From positions 614,212-678,211 of the forward strand of contig NW_005434646.1 of the NCBI RefSeq assembly GCF_000315625.1: a stretch of 64,000 bases of DNA. Reading direction: 5' to 3'. Below the pieces are notes generated by a model that had not been told where the DNA came from, ran no database searches, and was given only the letters and a program-made list of their open reading frames with translations. Shown one piece after another: positions 42,555 through 54,184 of this stretch; position 1 is the first letter of the stretch, and each line of letters opens with the position of its first letter. Made by a program: the position numbers and the translations under genes. Source of the stretch: Guillardia theta CCMP2712 (lineage: Eukaryota; Cryptophyceae; Pyrenomonadales; Geminigeraceae).

Positions 42555-43696
42555 ATGGCCGGGACGCAGTTGGTGAAGGAGATGATGCGAGGAGGAGGAG
42601 GAGGAGGGCGGGTGGTGAAGGCGATGAAGGTGAACGTGACGCGACGAGGAAGACAAGTCCCCTCTCGTGGATGTGAGCTGCTGTCGTTGAGCAACAGCTT
42701 CTGCTCATCACGAGCGACCCTGGCAAGGCACGAGGCGCAGATGTGGCCCTTTGGGGCTGTGCGGGCATGGAGCATGGTTCATGGTCGCTGCTTGTCTGCA
42801 GTGGCGCAGGAGAACCGGAAGGTTGTTGAAGAGCTGAAGGTAAAGAAGCATGCGTCTCCGCATTCGAACGAGACGAGCTGCGCGACGCCATGTTCCACGG
42901 GATGCCCTGTGGTCTTGGCCCAGGAGCTCAATTGCTGGAACTGTGGGATGTCGCGGAATCATGGTCGCTGTGCCGAGCATATGTTCTGCGGTTCCTGCGG
43001 AGCCATGCAACCGCCGGCACCCGATTGCAACTACTTCGAGCTGCTTGGGATCGCAGAGGAAACATTTGACATCGACGTGCGGGTTCTCGAGCAGCAGTAC
43101 AAGCAACTGATGATACAGCTTCATCCCGATAAGTACATGCAGAAGAGCCTGAGAGAGCAGGAGTTGTCCGCGGTGAGTGCTCGAGTTGGTCCTGTGCTTC
43201 ATGGCAGGCTCTTGTAACCCATGATCCAGGCTCAAAGCTCGGTGGTGAACATTGCCTACGGAACCTTGAGATGTCCGCATGCACGGGCTGTGTACATGCT
43301 GAGGAGGTTGGGCCATAACTTTGATGAACACACGTCGGAGAGCAACCCGGAGTTCTTGATGGAGGTTCTGCATGGCTGCTGCATGAGCGATGGATCTGAC
43401 GTTGCGTTGCCAGGTGATGGAAGTGTGCAGCGAGATCGATGAGAATGCGAGGAACCAGGAGAAGCTGTGCAAGATCAGAGACGGGTGAGCTCCTTGTGCT
43501 GCAAGACCTTGTGTTGTCTAACTCCTCTCTTCCTCTCCTGTCCAGGTTCTACAAGCCCACCATGGACACGTTATGCCGTGAGGCGACGGCCGCGTTTGCT
43601 AAGAGAGACGTTGAAGCAGCTCTGGTCACCACCTCCAAGTTGCAGTACTTGAAGCGGATGAAGCAGATGCTGCATCATTCCATCGATGTAGAGTAG
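42555..43696 (+). CDS. HSCB: HscB-type J-domain co-chaperone (Fe-S cluster biogenesis)
   Basis: The model is 324 aa in exons 42555-43172, 43230-43364, 43414-43484 and 43546-43696. The introns of 57, 49 and 61 nt are phase-consistent. A long N-terminal extension resembles a mitochondrial presequence. The Zn-binding module found in metazoan HSCB follows (LNCWNCGMSRN..MFCGSCGAMQ). The J-domain is DYF-like CNYFELLGI, QYKQLMIQLHPDKYMQKS (HPD motif), then VNIAYGTLRCPHARAVYMLR. The C-terminal three-helix HscB domain reads NPEFLMEVMEVCSEIDEN..FAKRDVEAA. HscB delivers the ISCU scaffold to mitochondrial Hsp70. Several in-frame Met codons upstream of the Zn finger leave the exact start uncertain. Convergent with the IQ/polyQ gene (250 bp between stops). 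Confidence 0.93.
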
Positions 43697-43946
43697 ATGA
43701 GCATAGACAGCAAGGACGTGCCGACTACAGCTGCAACTGAGAGCTGGGAGGAGCGAAACTTGCATGTTTACAAACAACCTTTGTTTTCTTTCAATGTACA
43801 CGATTGACACGAGCATCAACGAGGTCAGTGAGGAGGAGAAGGGAGATGAGGCAACGACATGAGCTTCTTGGGTGCTGCTTGAGGAGACATCAACAAGACG
43901 TGCTGCCCTCCTCCCTTGTTGTCGGGAGAGAGCAGCAGCGCCGTCT

Positions 43947-44509
43947 CTACGTCCATCCGCGAGGCAGGAGGAGACTTGGAAAGGAAGCGCTTTCTTGCCG
44001 AGTCAGTGAGCTGCTCATGGATGGTCGAGACCTGCCACCTCCATCACTCGCTGTGCTCGTAGTTGGTCTCCTCACCTTCTCCTCGATGCCTTTCTTCCAC
44101 TCCGCAAGAACTTCTCGAGATTGCGCACGGGAGAGGCCGCGGTTAGTCGGGCTCCTGCTGGACGGGCTCCGCATGATGGGAGAAGAGACCTCGAGCTGGC
44201 TCGAGTCGACTTGGCTTCTGTTGGGACTGGAGGAGGAGCGGTACACCAGGGAGGACGAACGAGCAGCTGCTGCTCCTCGCTCTTGCTGCCAGAGTCTCTT
44301 CCTCGCCCTCGCCTGGTGGCATCGGTAGGAGGATTGCAAGATGATGGCCTTCCTTTCGGCTAGAATGGCTGGGGGAGGGAGGGAGGTATCAGCCGCACAA
44401 GGCAGGAGAGAGGAGGCGTACCTTCGAAGAAGACGCTCGTGTCCATGCAAACTTGTGCTTCATCATAATCCTTCTCGATGTCGCAGACGAGCCGGGGGGA
44501 CCTCGAGAC

Positions 44510-44546
<37 letters not shown>

Positions 44547-46707
44547 GAGCCTGCTGTTGCCTCCTCTTCTCCCTTCCCGCCAAGGATGATCTCCTCGTCA
44601 TCCTGTGTCGGCAGGATCTTCCAGGACGTGCGCACGCTGACGTCATCTGCTCTGTGGGCGTCCGCTGTTACCTCCACCACCTGGAGTCCGCAGGCAGACA
44701 GCAGCTGGTTCTGTCGGGCGGGTCAGGGGGGAACATCAGGAGGCAGCTGCACTCACCGGCTGGTCGTTGACAAGCGACTGGTCGACGGAGTCGTTGAGCC
44801 AGAGGGACCGACGGACTTCTGGCATGCAGAAATCACTCGCACATGACGCGCGGCAGCACCTCCTCACCTCCCATGCATGTGGCAATCATGCTGTCGTCCA
44901 CCGCCGCCTTCCCCTGTAGCACATCAGGTCGGGGTCGGTTGACGGGACCGGCACGACGGGCTTACCATTCGCTTCGCCTCTCGCACCAGATACCTCTCGG
45001 GAGAACACATTGTCCACATGATCTTGTTCCAATGTCTGCCAACGAACCTCACTGGCTCTCTTAACCTCGAAGACGAGACCTCAGGATTCGCCGAGTCAGC
45101 TGATTGCACAACGTCTTGTCGTAAGAGCTTCTTGCGATGTGAGCTCGAGTCTGCCGCACGTCATCCTCTCAACCACCCCTGGTCATGCACACCTGAGACT
45201 GGAGGATCGTGATGGCTGCTGCTCTCCTTCTCCTTTCCTTGTCGATAGTCTGGCTGCGCAGACAGTCACTGCCAGGACCAGAAGCACGATGCTCTTCTTA
45301 CACAGCCGAGTGTCGTCGTATCGACGTCTGCAAGCGACAAGCAGCAAGGGCTTGTAACCTGCAGCTGGTCAGCCGGGGGGGAGCGGGAGGGCATCGAAAG
45401 AGCCTGTTGAGATAGTCTCTTGAGATGGAGGTGAACTCGCTGGCCCGGAACTTTGACAAGCATGAGAAGAGAAAGGCAGAGACGCGACTAGTCACCTCGA
45501 GGAAAGAAGTAGCGCGGGTGAGATGCCGCTTGTTCAATCTGACGAACTTCCTCGACCAGTGGCCGCGAAGAGTTTTCTAGAAGCAGTCAAGCAAAGAACG
45601 GCTCTCAGGAGTGAGAGGTAGAGGAGTGAGAGGTAGATCACCTGTATCTTGATGGCGGCAGAGATCTCAGCAGAAGAACACTTGTTCCTCTTACTTCTGT
45701 AACATCCAGTCATGTTGATCAACCCGGACCAGACGTGCCAACATCACATGGCAGCACAGAACTTTCGGAGAGCCCTGACGATTTTCCTTGAAGCGAAGTG
45801 CTCCACCACCAGCATCCTCCTGCAAGATCTTGTTCAGACCACTTTGACCTTGAACGCTCTCCTCCACCTCTCTCTGGGTGCCAGTGAGAAAACCTTGGCT
45901 CCATAGATGGAGAGCATGACGCGGCTGTCTGCCATGGCCTGCAGACGGCAAGTTCAGCTTGGCCTCAAATCTGACGACCTAGCGATCTGCGTCACCTGCT
46001 CCTCGACAGGAAACAGCTCCCCTCTCGCTCGCCTTGTCCGCAGCAACCAGCCCCTACACCCTCACCATCACCAGTAGACAGCGGCCCCCTCCCTCCTGCC
46101 CTCACCTGACGCACTTCTGTATCAAGATGACAGCTTTCTGATCTTCACTCGACATGATCGGGTGGTCCAACAGCTGATTGATGGTCTCGCACACCGACAC
46201 GACATCTGTCCTCCTAGCTCAGCACAGCATGCACTGCCGTCAGGACTACCTCTCTTCGCGCGATTGATCCACGTGGATTGAATGGCTTCATACGTAGCTT
46301 CCTTGTCGACCTTGCAGAACTTTCCTGCAGTTGTCCCCTTCGTCGCTTCTTCCCTGTCAGAATAAACCGTCTGGGTCGAGGATTTCCCCTTGGAGGGAGC
46401 TCTCTGCGGGTTCAACTCAGCACTCTCGGATGTTCTCCCGTCAGTTAGAGCGAGCTCACGCTGATTCTTTCCTTCGTTGTCAAGTTGTACTTCAACACGT
46501 AATCCTTGACTGGTCAACAAGCTCAGGCGACAAAGCACTGAGAAATGCACCGTACCTCCCGACTCCTTCCATAACAATTGCAGAGCTTGGAGATCACATC
46601 ACGAGCGTCAGGTGAGTGGGAGAAGAAGCATCGTGTTCACCTTGCTCGGTCTCCTTGTTTGACTTGGACGACAAGGCAGCTTCTGTCTTGCGATGCTTTA
46701 TCGACAT
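43947..46707 (-). CDS. Multi-IQ-motif protein with polyglutamine tract
   Basis: The likely start is at 46707 (MSIKHRKTEAALSSKSNKET), followed by at least ten exons separated by short introns. Three good IQ calmodulin-binding motifs are seen: VILIQKCVRGWLLRTRRARG (spanning an intron), AAIKIQKTLRGHWSRKFVR (spanning an intron) and IILQSSYRCHQARARKR. Other exons give QRELALTDGRTSESAELN, KVDKEATYEAIQSTW, VVSVCETINQLLDHPIMSSE, RYLVREAKRM and TSWKILPTQDDEEIILGG. The last part has an 11-glutamine run (CTG on the + strand, 44511-44543), then a Ser/Arg-rich tail ending LLPRGWT with the stop at 43947. Multi-IQ proteins usually bind calmodulin, centrin or myosin light chains. No motor or GAP domain was recognised. 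Exons between 44850 and 45650 are only partly resolved. Confidence 0.65.
44511..44543. repeat. Coding CTG/CAG array (polyGln)
   Basis: Eleven glutamine codons on the minus strand inside an exon of the multi-IQ gene. Confidence 0.9.
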
Positions 46708-47292
46708 GGGTTCCTGTCTCAGATGCCGCGCCGAACGCTCAGGACAGCACAGATGACAAGAGTTATATATCTCCTGCTCCAAGCGAACATCTTCCTTCTC
46801 CTCCTCCTTCTCCTCCTCCTCCTCCTCCTTCTCTCAATCAGGCTGTGTCATCCTGGTCTTGTCTTCCCCAGGCTCCTCAAGAAGACGTGGATACAGCGGC
46901 AGCCTTGCGAAGAAGTCTGGAGCGAGGGGAGAGGAAGGACAGATCAGACAGTGAGAGGGAGGGAGGAGGAGGAGGGAGGAGGGAGGAGTTCACCGAGGGG
47001 ATGCATCGGCTGATCGATGTAACTCTCCGCCATTAAATCGGCTGTACTGGGTGGGTGGTTTGAAGGATGTGAAAGGGGTACACTTGGCTTGTCCGGCTGG
47101 GGTGGGGTGGTAGAGGTGGAGAGCTGGGTGGGGTGGTGGGCGTTGATAGGGAAATCCCTGGCCAATGCAGGCGAGACTTGCGCAGGTGCGAGCGACTTAC
47201 GAGGGAGCAGGACAAGCGCATGTGCTGCGACATGTCGAGAAACTTTCAGAGGTGAGACAAGAGGAGGAGGCGCCTGCCTTGCTGCCCGTGCC
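46708..47292. other. Intergenic region with CTC and GGGA low-complexity runs
   Basis: 46793-46835 is (TCC)n. 46960-46990 is (GGGAGGA)n. 47045-47130 is G-rich (GGGTGGG, GGGGTGG). It is the divergent promoter region of the IQ gene and UAP1. An in-frame upstream extension of UAP1 reaches back to 47089 but is low in family-like sequence. Confidence 0.45.
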
Positions 47293-49239
47293 ATGCAAGC
47301 CCAACCAGACGGCTCTGAGAGCTTCGCTCTATTACAGGCTGAGCTGGCAAGCCTGGTGGAGCAGTTGGAGCAGATCGATGTGAAGCGCGTCCTCGAGACG
47401 TACAAGCTCTCCGTGCAAGATGCTTCCAACACCAGCAAGCTCTCAATGGTCGACCCGCTCCCTGAAGTGGCGAACTTCTCTCGCCTGTCAGCACAGATGC
47501 GCAGTGACTACGTCAGCAAGGGACTGTCGTTGATCAACTCGGGGAAGGTTGGATACTTGCTCCTGGCAGGGGGGCAAGGGACGCGACTGGGCACGACAGA
47601 GCCCAAGGGATGCTACGACATAGGGCTGCCGTCGAAGAAGTCCCTCTTCCAGCTGATGGCCGAGAGGCTGACGAGGCTGCGGGAGATCAGCGGGAGGGAG
47701 GCTCCCCCCATCCCCTGGTACGTGATGACTAGCCCGATGACAGACGAGCAGACGAGATCCTTCTTTGTGAAGCACAACTTCTTCGGGCTGAAGGCGGCCG
47801 ATGTCTTCTTCTTCCAGCAGGGCACGCTCCCCTGCCTCGACCTCTCCGGGAACATCCTCATGGAGTCGACGAGTCAGGTAGAGCCAACTATGTAGATTCC
47901 TTTCAATCCTTCGACAGCCTGTTCAGGGATGGGATGACGCGACGTGCAGGTTGCAAGGGCTCCTGATGGCAACGGCGGTATCTATCGTGCGCTGAAGAGC
48001 TCAGGAGCCTTGAAGGACATGCGGGATCGCGGCGTGAGCTACGTACATTGCAGCTCTGTAGACAATGCTCTCGTCCTTCCCGCAGATCCGCTCTTCATCG
48101 GTGAGAAACTTATCACTGTATCTGATCCAGTCTGCCCCTCCTCTTCCTCGCCATGCTGGTGAAATGTTTGACCTAATGCCGCCGATGATCGAAGAGAGTG
48201 GATCCACGAATTTGGAATTGCACTTACACGGTTGTTGTAGGATACTGCATCGAAAAGAATGCTGATTGTGGAGCTAAGGTGCATGATACAACTCCGATTG
48301 TCAAAGAAGCTGAAGTGTTTTGCAGGTTGTTGCCAAAGCTGGACCTGATGAAGCCGTTGGTGTCCTCTGCGCTGCCGGTTTGCACCCCGTTGGTTGATCT
48401 GGCGAACATGACGGAGGGCGCAGAAGAGGGAGGAGCCAAGGTTGTGGAGTACAGCGAGATCTCACAGGAGGCAGCGCGAGAGATCGATCCTTCCACAGGG
48501 GCGCTGAGGTTAAACGCGGGGAACATTTGTGAGTGAAGGAGGAAGGCGAGCTCGGAGAGATGACTCTGTTTGCAGGCAATCATTTCTACACTGTTGACTT
48601 CCTTGACATGGCTGCTGAGCTGTTGACTCCCTATCACATCGCCAAGAAGAAGATCCCCTGTATCGATGAAACGGGTGAGGATCCTTTCTCCTCCTCTCCT
48701 CCGCTGAGCTCGCCCAGGCCAACACGTCACCCCGCAAGTAAACAACGGCATCAAGCTCGAGCAATTCATCTTTGACTGCTTCCCTCACAGCAAATCGTTT
48801 GCGTGCGCAGAGGTCCGTGCCTCGTGCCCTCTCCTCGAGCTGAACCTTCATGCACCGTCAGGTCATCCGTGAGGAAGAGTTTGGCCCCGTGAAGAATGCT
48901 CCCGGCAAGCGACTAGAGCCCTGATGCCTCCTGCTGACCTGTCCTCAGGATCCTCCGTGGACTCTCCCGACACTGCTCGTGCTCTCTTGCTCAATCTTGG
49001 GCGCAAGTACGTGCAAGAAGCAGGTGGGAAGATCGAGGGCGACGGGCCTGTAGAGGTGTCGCCGCTCCTCTCCTACAGGTTCTTGCCCCTCCTGATCTTG
49101 CATTCAGCGATTGAGGGGACAATGGCAGGGGCGAAGGTCTAGAGGAGGCCTGCAAGGGCAAGACCATCACGGCGCCGACCATCCTGACTGGGTTGGGTGA
49201 GGTCGGGGGATCGAGGAAGCGGCAGGTTGAAGACCAGTA
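47293..49239 (+). CDS. UAP1: UDP-N-acetylhexosamine pyrophosphorylase (UAP1/AGX)
   Basis: Makes UDP-GlcNAc from GlcNAc-1-P and UTP for N-glycans, GPI anchors and chitin-like polymers. Seen: the nucleotide-binding [88 protein letters not shown], then [81 protein letters not shown] and [14 protein letters not shown]. All are UAP1 family blocks in the right order. The coding sequence is split by about eight introns, several over 100 nt. The start was set at Met 47293, just before the alpha-helical N-terminus. It ends QVEDQ and TAG at about 49237-49239, which is tentative because the last intron is not firm. Confidence 0.92.
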
Positions 49240-49642
49240 GGAGGATGCGGAATGTCTTTCCGTCGCGGCTTCATGCTTGCGCTGATCCTCATGAGGTAGG
49301 AGAGAGTCTCACCACTGGGCTGCTTATACCCATGAAATTCTTCTCTTTCTGCTTCCTCGTACCATCTCCTCGTTCTTGCTGGCTGCATCAATCAACTGGG
49401 CAATGTCGTCTGCCATGGCATTGCATGTGTTCGAGCATTGTCGGTTCTCCCTCCACTTTGCTTGCACTACTAGATGAGTTGAGACGCGCGGAGCAAGAGT
49501 TCGGTTGTGTGGGATGGCCAGCAGAAGAGAACAGGGGAGGGGAGGAGAAGGGAAGGGCAGAGAAGGCTCCTCGTCTACACATGAAACTAGAGACGGGGAG
49601 AGGTAACCATCTATCAAGAGGATCAAGGTGCGGGGTATGAGC

Positions 49643-49740
<98 letters not shown>

Positions 49741-49837
49741 TCGAGAAGCGTGGAGCACAACTGGGAGCACAAGCAGGAGCACAAGTTTGTGGCTGTGGTC
49801 TGCCAACTTACGCGGTCATGCTACTTTATAGAAGGGA
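49240..49837. other. Intergenic / 5' region with long CAG array
   Basis: No supported exon. It is dominated by the trinucleotide array at 49642-49739 that precedes the glycosyltransferase-like gene. If the upstream ATG at 49750 were used, about 30 extra residues without family character would be added. Confidence 0.5.
49642..49739. repeat. (AGC)n trinucleotide array
   Basis: About 32 AGC units with one GTAGC interruption. All frames are open (poly-Ala, poly-Ser, poly-Gln), which produces spurious ORFs on both strands. Confidence 0.95.
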
Positions 49838-51450
49838 TGGTGGCGGCCAGGGGGAGGCGGTCGGGGAGGATGGGGAGAGCGCCGTGTGCATTCGGTTGTC
49901 TCGTCCTGTTTCAGGTTCTCCTCGGCATGCTGATGGAGGTACGGCTCTCTCAGATGCGATCATGGTTCGAAGATCCCAACCTCGCGCTCTCGGAATGGTT
50001 CTTCACCTCGCCTGATAAATTTGAGAATGTGCGGATGATGCGGAGGAGGGCGGGCGGCGCCATGGCGCTGGCGAAGTACAGCTGCACGTCAGTCCATGGA
50101 AGCCTTGTCGCTGACCCGCTGACCCCCAGCCCGTCGCGCTTCTGCTTGAATGGCAGCTACAGTTGGGGAAGATGTAGTGAGGGGCGGTTTCTGTGCCTGA
50201 CAACAGCAAGGGAGCATTGCTTGCGTTCGTTACGCAAATCTTCAGGCCTCTTTGACCGCCTCATGTTCTATCTCTTTGCTAGAAAGGACTGCGAGCTGTT
50301 GACGGGCTGCCGAGAGGTTGCAAGCAAGTACGGCAAGGTTGAGCACACCAAACAAGTCCCGACCTGCTTTAGGGAAGAGGTGCGGTACGCCTGCAGGAAG
50401 ATGGACAAAGTTTGCTACATAGAACAAGGGGAAGTGAAACGGCTGGAGGATCTATGCTTGAGCTGGGAGGAGTCTGTCTCGTCCTGCGTTCCGGGGAACC
50501 AACGGCTCTGCCCCACTGCTCCTCCCGCCAACGTCAGCTCGGCAAGAGCGAAAGGCGAGGAGAAGAGTGCTTCGGAGGGTGGTCGGCCCAGCCTCTGCAC
50601 TTACAAGGAGGCAATCTCAGCAGCTGAGTTGAGAGGAAAGAGGAGGAGCGTGCTGATGCGATGGGACGGGAGGATGTGTAACCACATGATCCAATACCTC
50701 TACGCTCGCTTGCTCGCAGACACCCATGGGTATGGCTTGCGCGTCCTTCATGACTTTGGGTTACTCAAGCAATGTCCCGGCATCACGTTTGACCCTGTTG
50801 ATGACGAGGATCGCGCATACATCCCCGTTGAGAACGGGCTGTGGAACCAGAACTACCTCTTCTTCGCGTCGTCCAGAGAGCTGGCATGGCAAATCTTTGT
50901 CGGAAGAGAGAAGAAGTTTGTTCCCAACATGATCGTTGTGCACTTCCGCCGTCTTGAAGTAGATTATGGTACACCGATCCGAAATCCGCCATTGACTTAC
51001 TACACTTCTATACTCGACAAGCTGACGACTCCGGAGAGCAACCTGTGGATAGTCACAGAGCCGGATCAGGAGAGGAACCCTGTAGTCCAGCACCTCGTAC
51101 AGCATTATGGCGGGACCATACACGGTCAGAGTCCGTACCTCGACTTTCTCCTGGGGTTGCATGCCGAGTATTTCATTGGGTCTGAGGGAACTTTCTCTTG
51201 GATGATCGCGTTCCTTTTCCTGGGCAAGAAGTTTTTCCTTTCCTACGATCCGGACATCTGCCAGGGCTCCGTCTGGTATCCGCTGCACCATCTCTTTATC
51301 CATGATGACCCGAGGGCGTTCTACCTTCGCACAGATAACCTGTCGACAGCCTTGACGGCTGCTCAGGTCCTGAGCGAGGGCTCGAAGTTTTCAAGGTGCG
51401 TCAGTGAGCGAACTGATCAAGGTGCTCCCTGGGCCCATCCTGTTCGTTGA
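49838..51450 (+). CDS. Type II membrane protein, GT11-like (alpha-1,2-fucosyltransferase-type) glycosyltransferase
   Basis: Single-exon frame. The start MVAARGRRSGRMGRAPC gives a basic cytosolic tail and then a hydrophobic anchor (AFGCLVLFQVLLGMLM), typical of Golgi enzymes. The stem and N-half are cysteine-rich (for example CEL..C, FREEVRYACRKMDKVC). The C-half has DGRMCNHMIQYLYARLLA, which resembles the G-x-(L/M)-x-N-x-(M/L)-(F/I)-Q-Y motif of GT11, then MIVVHFRRLEVDYG (the H-x-R-R motif, with Glu for Asp), LWIVTEP, and GSEGTFSWMIAFLFLGKKF, close to the S-x-x-S-T-F-S-W-W motif. The fold family is inferred from these motifs. Donor and acceptor sugars are unknown. UAP1 lies just upstream, but no operon-like link is implied in a eukaryote. 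Confidence 0.65.
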
Positions 51451-51504
51451 AGTGCACGTTCCCAGTCAGCGATGTGCACCAGCAGCCCCAGCCTCTGAAC
51501 AGCA

Positions 51505-51583
51505 GAAGAAGAAGAAGAAGAAGAAGAAGAAGAAGAAGAAGAAGAAGAAGAAGAAGAAGAAGAAGAAGAAGAAGAAGAAGAAG
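51505..51583. repeat. (AAG)n trinucleotide array
   Basis: About 26 AAG units followed by AACATCAAG variants to about 51620, just downstream of the glycosyltransferase-like stop. It reads as poly-Lys or poly-Arg in spurious frames. Confidence 0.95.
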
Positions 51584-51941
51584 AACATCAAGAAGAAGAA
51601 CATCAAGAAGAAGAAGAATATGGTCTAAGCGACGGTGAAGTTGGACTGTCTCTCATTCTCAAGGACGTCTGTGCGTCCCATCCATATGGACTTGGAGGCA
51701 ACAGAGATGAAAGGACTGAAGCTCTTGCTCTGCACTCAGTTAACGAGATGTGATGGAACGAAGATGCCGGCAAAAGAGCTCGAATGAAGGCCAGGGGAGG
51801 AGGCAAGTGGGAGGTCGATGATAATCAGCCGAAGGACAAGGCAAATTTCAGTAGGTTCGAAAGGAGGGTCATCTTAAACAGGTCAGGGTAGAAATGAATG
51901 ATCTCGATGTTTTCACGTCAGAGATTCATGTAGATCTCTCC

Positions 51942-52052
51942 CCTCTCTCCCGCTCCGGGCCTCCCTCCCCCTCCCTCCCTCCCTCTCTCTCTCCCTCTCC
52001 CTCCCTCCCTCCCTCCCTCTCTCTCCCTCCCTCCCTCTCTCCCTCTCTCCTC
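51942..52052. repeat. Pyrimidine tract of CTCC/CTCT units
   Basis: Nearly pure C/T on the + strand with irregular CCCT periodicity, upstream of the ParA-like start. Confidence 0.8.
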
Positions 52053-52184
52053 CAACACTGTCAAGTCTTCAAGTTCGTGCTGGTCACAATCAGGGCCCCT
52101 TCACTTGTCTATTGAAAGTTCGCTATCCTGAGGCAGACCCGTTGGACTTCGTGTTGCGCCTCAAGCGATAACAGTGGGGTCGCC

Positions 52185-54184
52185 ATGGCGACTTCCAGGT
52201 TGATGGCAGGTGAGAGGAGAGGAGAGAGGAGAGAGGAGAGAGGAGAGAGGAGAGAGGAGAGAGGAGAGGGAGCAGAGAAGAAAGATGATTTTTGCGGGCG
52301 GGGGTGGAAGAGGATTACATGCAGAGGCTTTGATGTTGTGCAAGAGCAGAGGCGTGATATTGCCCCTTGCTTCACCTTGCCTGACGTACGTTGGCAGCCA
52401 TGCTGCTGGCGATGAGCTTGGAGCCATGCCGGTCAGCATTGTTGAGCTCCCACCTCTTCTCAAACCACAAGGGTGGATGCGGCAAGACGACCATCTTGTT
52501 CCACACTTGCGCAGAGTACGCCAGGCGGCACAAGGACGACCAGGTGCTGGTGATCGACACGACTCTGCGAGGAGACTTGTCGGAGCTGCTTCTGGGAGGA
52601 GACAAGGGAGCCTCTGGGAAGCAGGCAGTGAAGGCCCTGGCTCATCTTCGCAGCACCACCAAGCTGTTCCATCAAGCTGCTGCTATCCATGCAGCCGAGG
52701 GAGTGACCTACGGGACCCCTTCCTCTACCATTCGCGCGGCACTGGGGAAGATACTCGCAAAGGAAGGGAAAGATGCCGACGGAGATGATTCCCTGCTTGA
52801 CATCGACAAGGTTGTCTTGTACGAGACTCTTTCTGTCCTCTCGTCTCCTACCTTACCATCCCACTTGCATCGCTCACTTCACTCATTCTCTTTCCAGACT
52901 GTTGTGAAAGTTCACGACTTCAACTCGTGTATTCCGGAGAACGTCTTCCTGTGTCTGGGAGGAAGTGGCCCCCAGACTTCGTTTCCTCAACAGCAGCGAC
53001 AAGCCATCGCCGACACCATCCGGAAGGTAGAGCAAGTCTCGCTGTATGCGACTGGTACTGATGGCGGTATCAACGTGTGGCAGTATCTAGACAAGAGCTC
53101 GACGTCGTGGAGGCTGATATGCGACACTGACGGTGATCAGGTGAGTTCTAACGCCCTTGCGTGTTTTGGTTCATCTGCTCTACCACAAGGGCTTCAGCGA
53201 TTACACCAAGATCGCCCACGCGCTGTGCGACAAGTGCATTATACCGCTCAAGGTACGGGATGACGTCGACGGCTCCTCCTCTACTGAGCTCTTGGCTGTC
53301 CCCCTACGCAGACAAACTTGAATGATTTCTCGAATCGGTCGCATGAAAAGACCGATCGCCTCCCTCCTGACGTCTTTCTAGATGTATCCCTATGATGGAA
53401 GAGCTTTACCTCGCAAGACAGGTTTCCCTCCCCTCCTCTGGCCTTCTCCTCCTGCTCCTGCTTCTGACCCTCCATGAAACACTTGCAGAGCGGCGAGGTG
53501 CGAAGCTGTGTCCAGGTAGGAGGAGGGAGGGAGAGGAGGGCGGGAGGGGGAGGCAAGAACATGTTCCCTGACTGTTTGTTCTCAGCTCTTCATCTGGAAC
53601 GAGATCGACGTACACAAGAACAGCCCGAGCTCGGTGCCTGCTGGAAGTTGCGACCTTCCACACTGACCAGACCGTCAGGTCTCCGGGCTCCTCACGCCCA
53701 CCAAAGCAGCTCAGGGGATAATCGGTATGCTCAATGGGCTCGTGGCGGAGGTGAGCGAGGAGGCGGAGGGACAGAGGAGTTGAGGACGATGGCAGGTGGC
53801 CATGACGTACCCTGATCTCTTCTACAACGCACCGCCTGCTGGTACAGTCCGTGGGAGAGAGTTGGACGTGGGAGTGGAGGAGGGGGGGAGGGGTTGAGAC
53901 GCAGGAGACCAGGGCTGCTGAGAGCATGTCGGAGTAGAGGAAGAGAGGACAAGGAGGAAGGGAAGGGCAAGAGAGATGGAGGGAAAGAGACTCAGAGGAG
54001 TCAGAAGGTAGACGCTCAAGTTGCCTCAGATCGCTCCGACATTGATGACTTCGCTGGAGCCTCTACAATGTGCATGCGAACATTCGGAGTGACTGGTAGG
54101 ATGCGAGCGCAATGTCGGAGAAGGGATGAAGAATCTGCGCAGGTCTGGCAGCGGCTGAGCACGGGATTCCTTTCTGCTCGATGA
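52185..54184 (+). CDS. ParA/MinD-like P-loop 'deviant Walker A' ATPase
   Basis: Exon 1 (52185-52210) is MATSRLMA. A 187-nt intron with (GAGAGGA)n follows, then FSNHKGGCGKTTILFHTCAE, the deviant Walker A box K-G-G-x-G-K-T-T of ParA/Soj/MinD proteins. LVIDTTLRGDLSELLLGG corresponds to the switch region. Later exons: HDFNSCIPENVFLCLGGSGP, RQAIADTIRK, WRLICDTDGDQ, GFSDYTKIAHALCDKCIIPL, TNLNDFSN, IPMMEELYLARQ, LFIWNEIDVHKNS, AAQGIIGMLNGLVAEVAMTY and PDLFYNAPPA. The ADKV..P/N-x-x-D-x-x-R pattern fits ParA's C-half. ParA proteins partition DNA or position complexes in bacteria; here the role and location are unknown. The 3' end is uncertain: the final exon (about 54031-54184) can be read in two frames. 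No ParB was seen. Confidence 0.65.
52211..52275. repeat. (GAGAGGA)n heptanucleotide array in ParA-like intron 1
   Basis: About eight GAGAGGA units right after the donor site of intron 1 (52211-52397). Confidence 0.9.

Larger units (their letters stand above)
51451..52184. other. Intergenic region with GAA and CCCTCT low-complexity blocks
   Basis: No exon was recognised. It holds the (AAG)n array at 51505-51583 and a pyrimidine tract of CTCCCTCC/CTCTCC units at 51942-52052. It includes the 3' end of the glycosyltransferase-like gene and the promoter of the ParA-like gene. Confidence 0.45.

Noticed and set aside
42708-43472. 254-codon minus-strand ORF opposite HscB
   Set aside because: The plus strand carries CWNC, HPD and the C-terminal HscB domain with consistent splicing.
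49324-49806. Poly-Ala/Ser ORFs on both strands
   Set aside because: Produced by the AGC array; nothing protein-like on either side.
51404-51638. Poly-Lys/Arg ORFs
   Set aside because: Produced by the AAG array after the glycosyltransferase-like stop codon.
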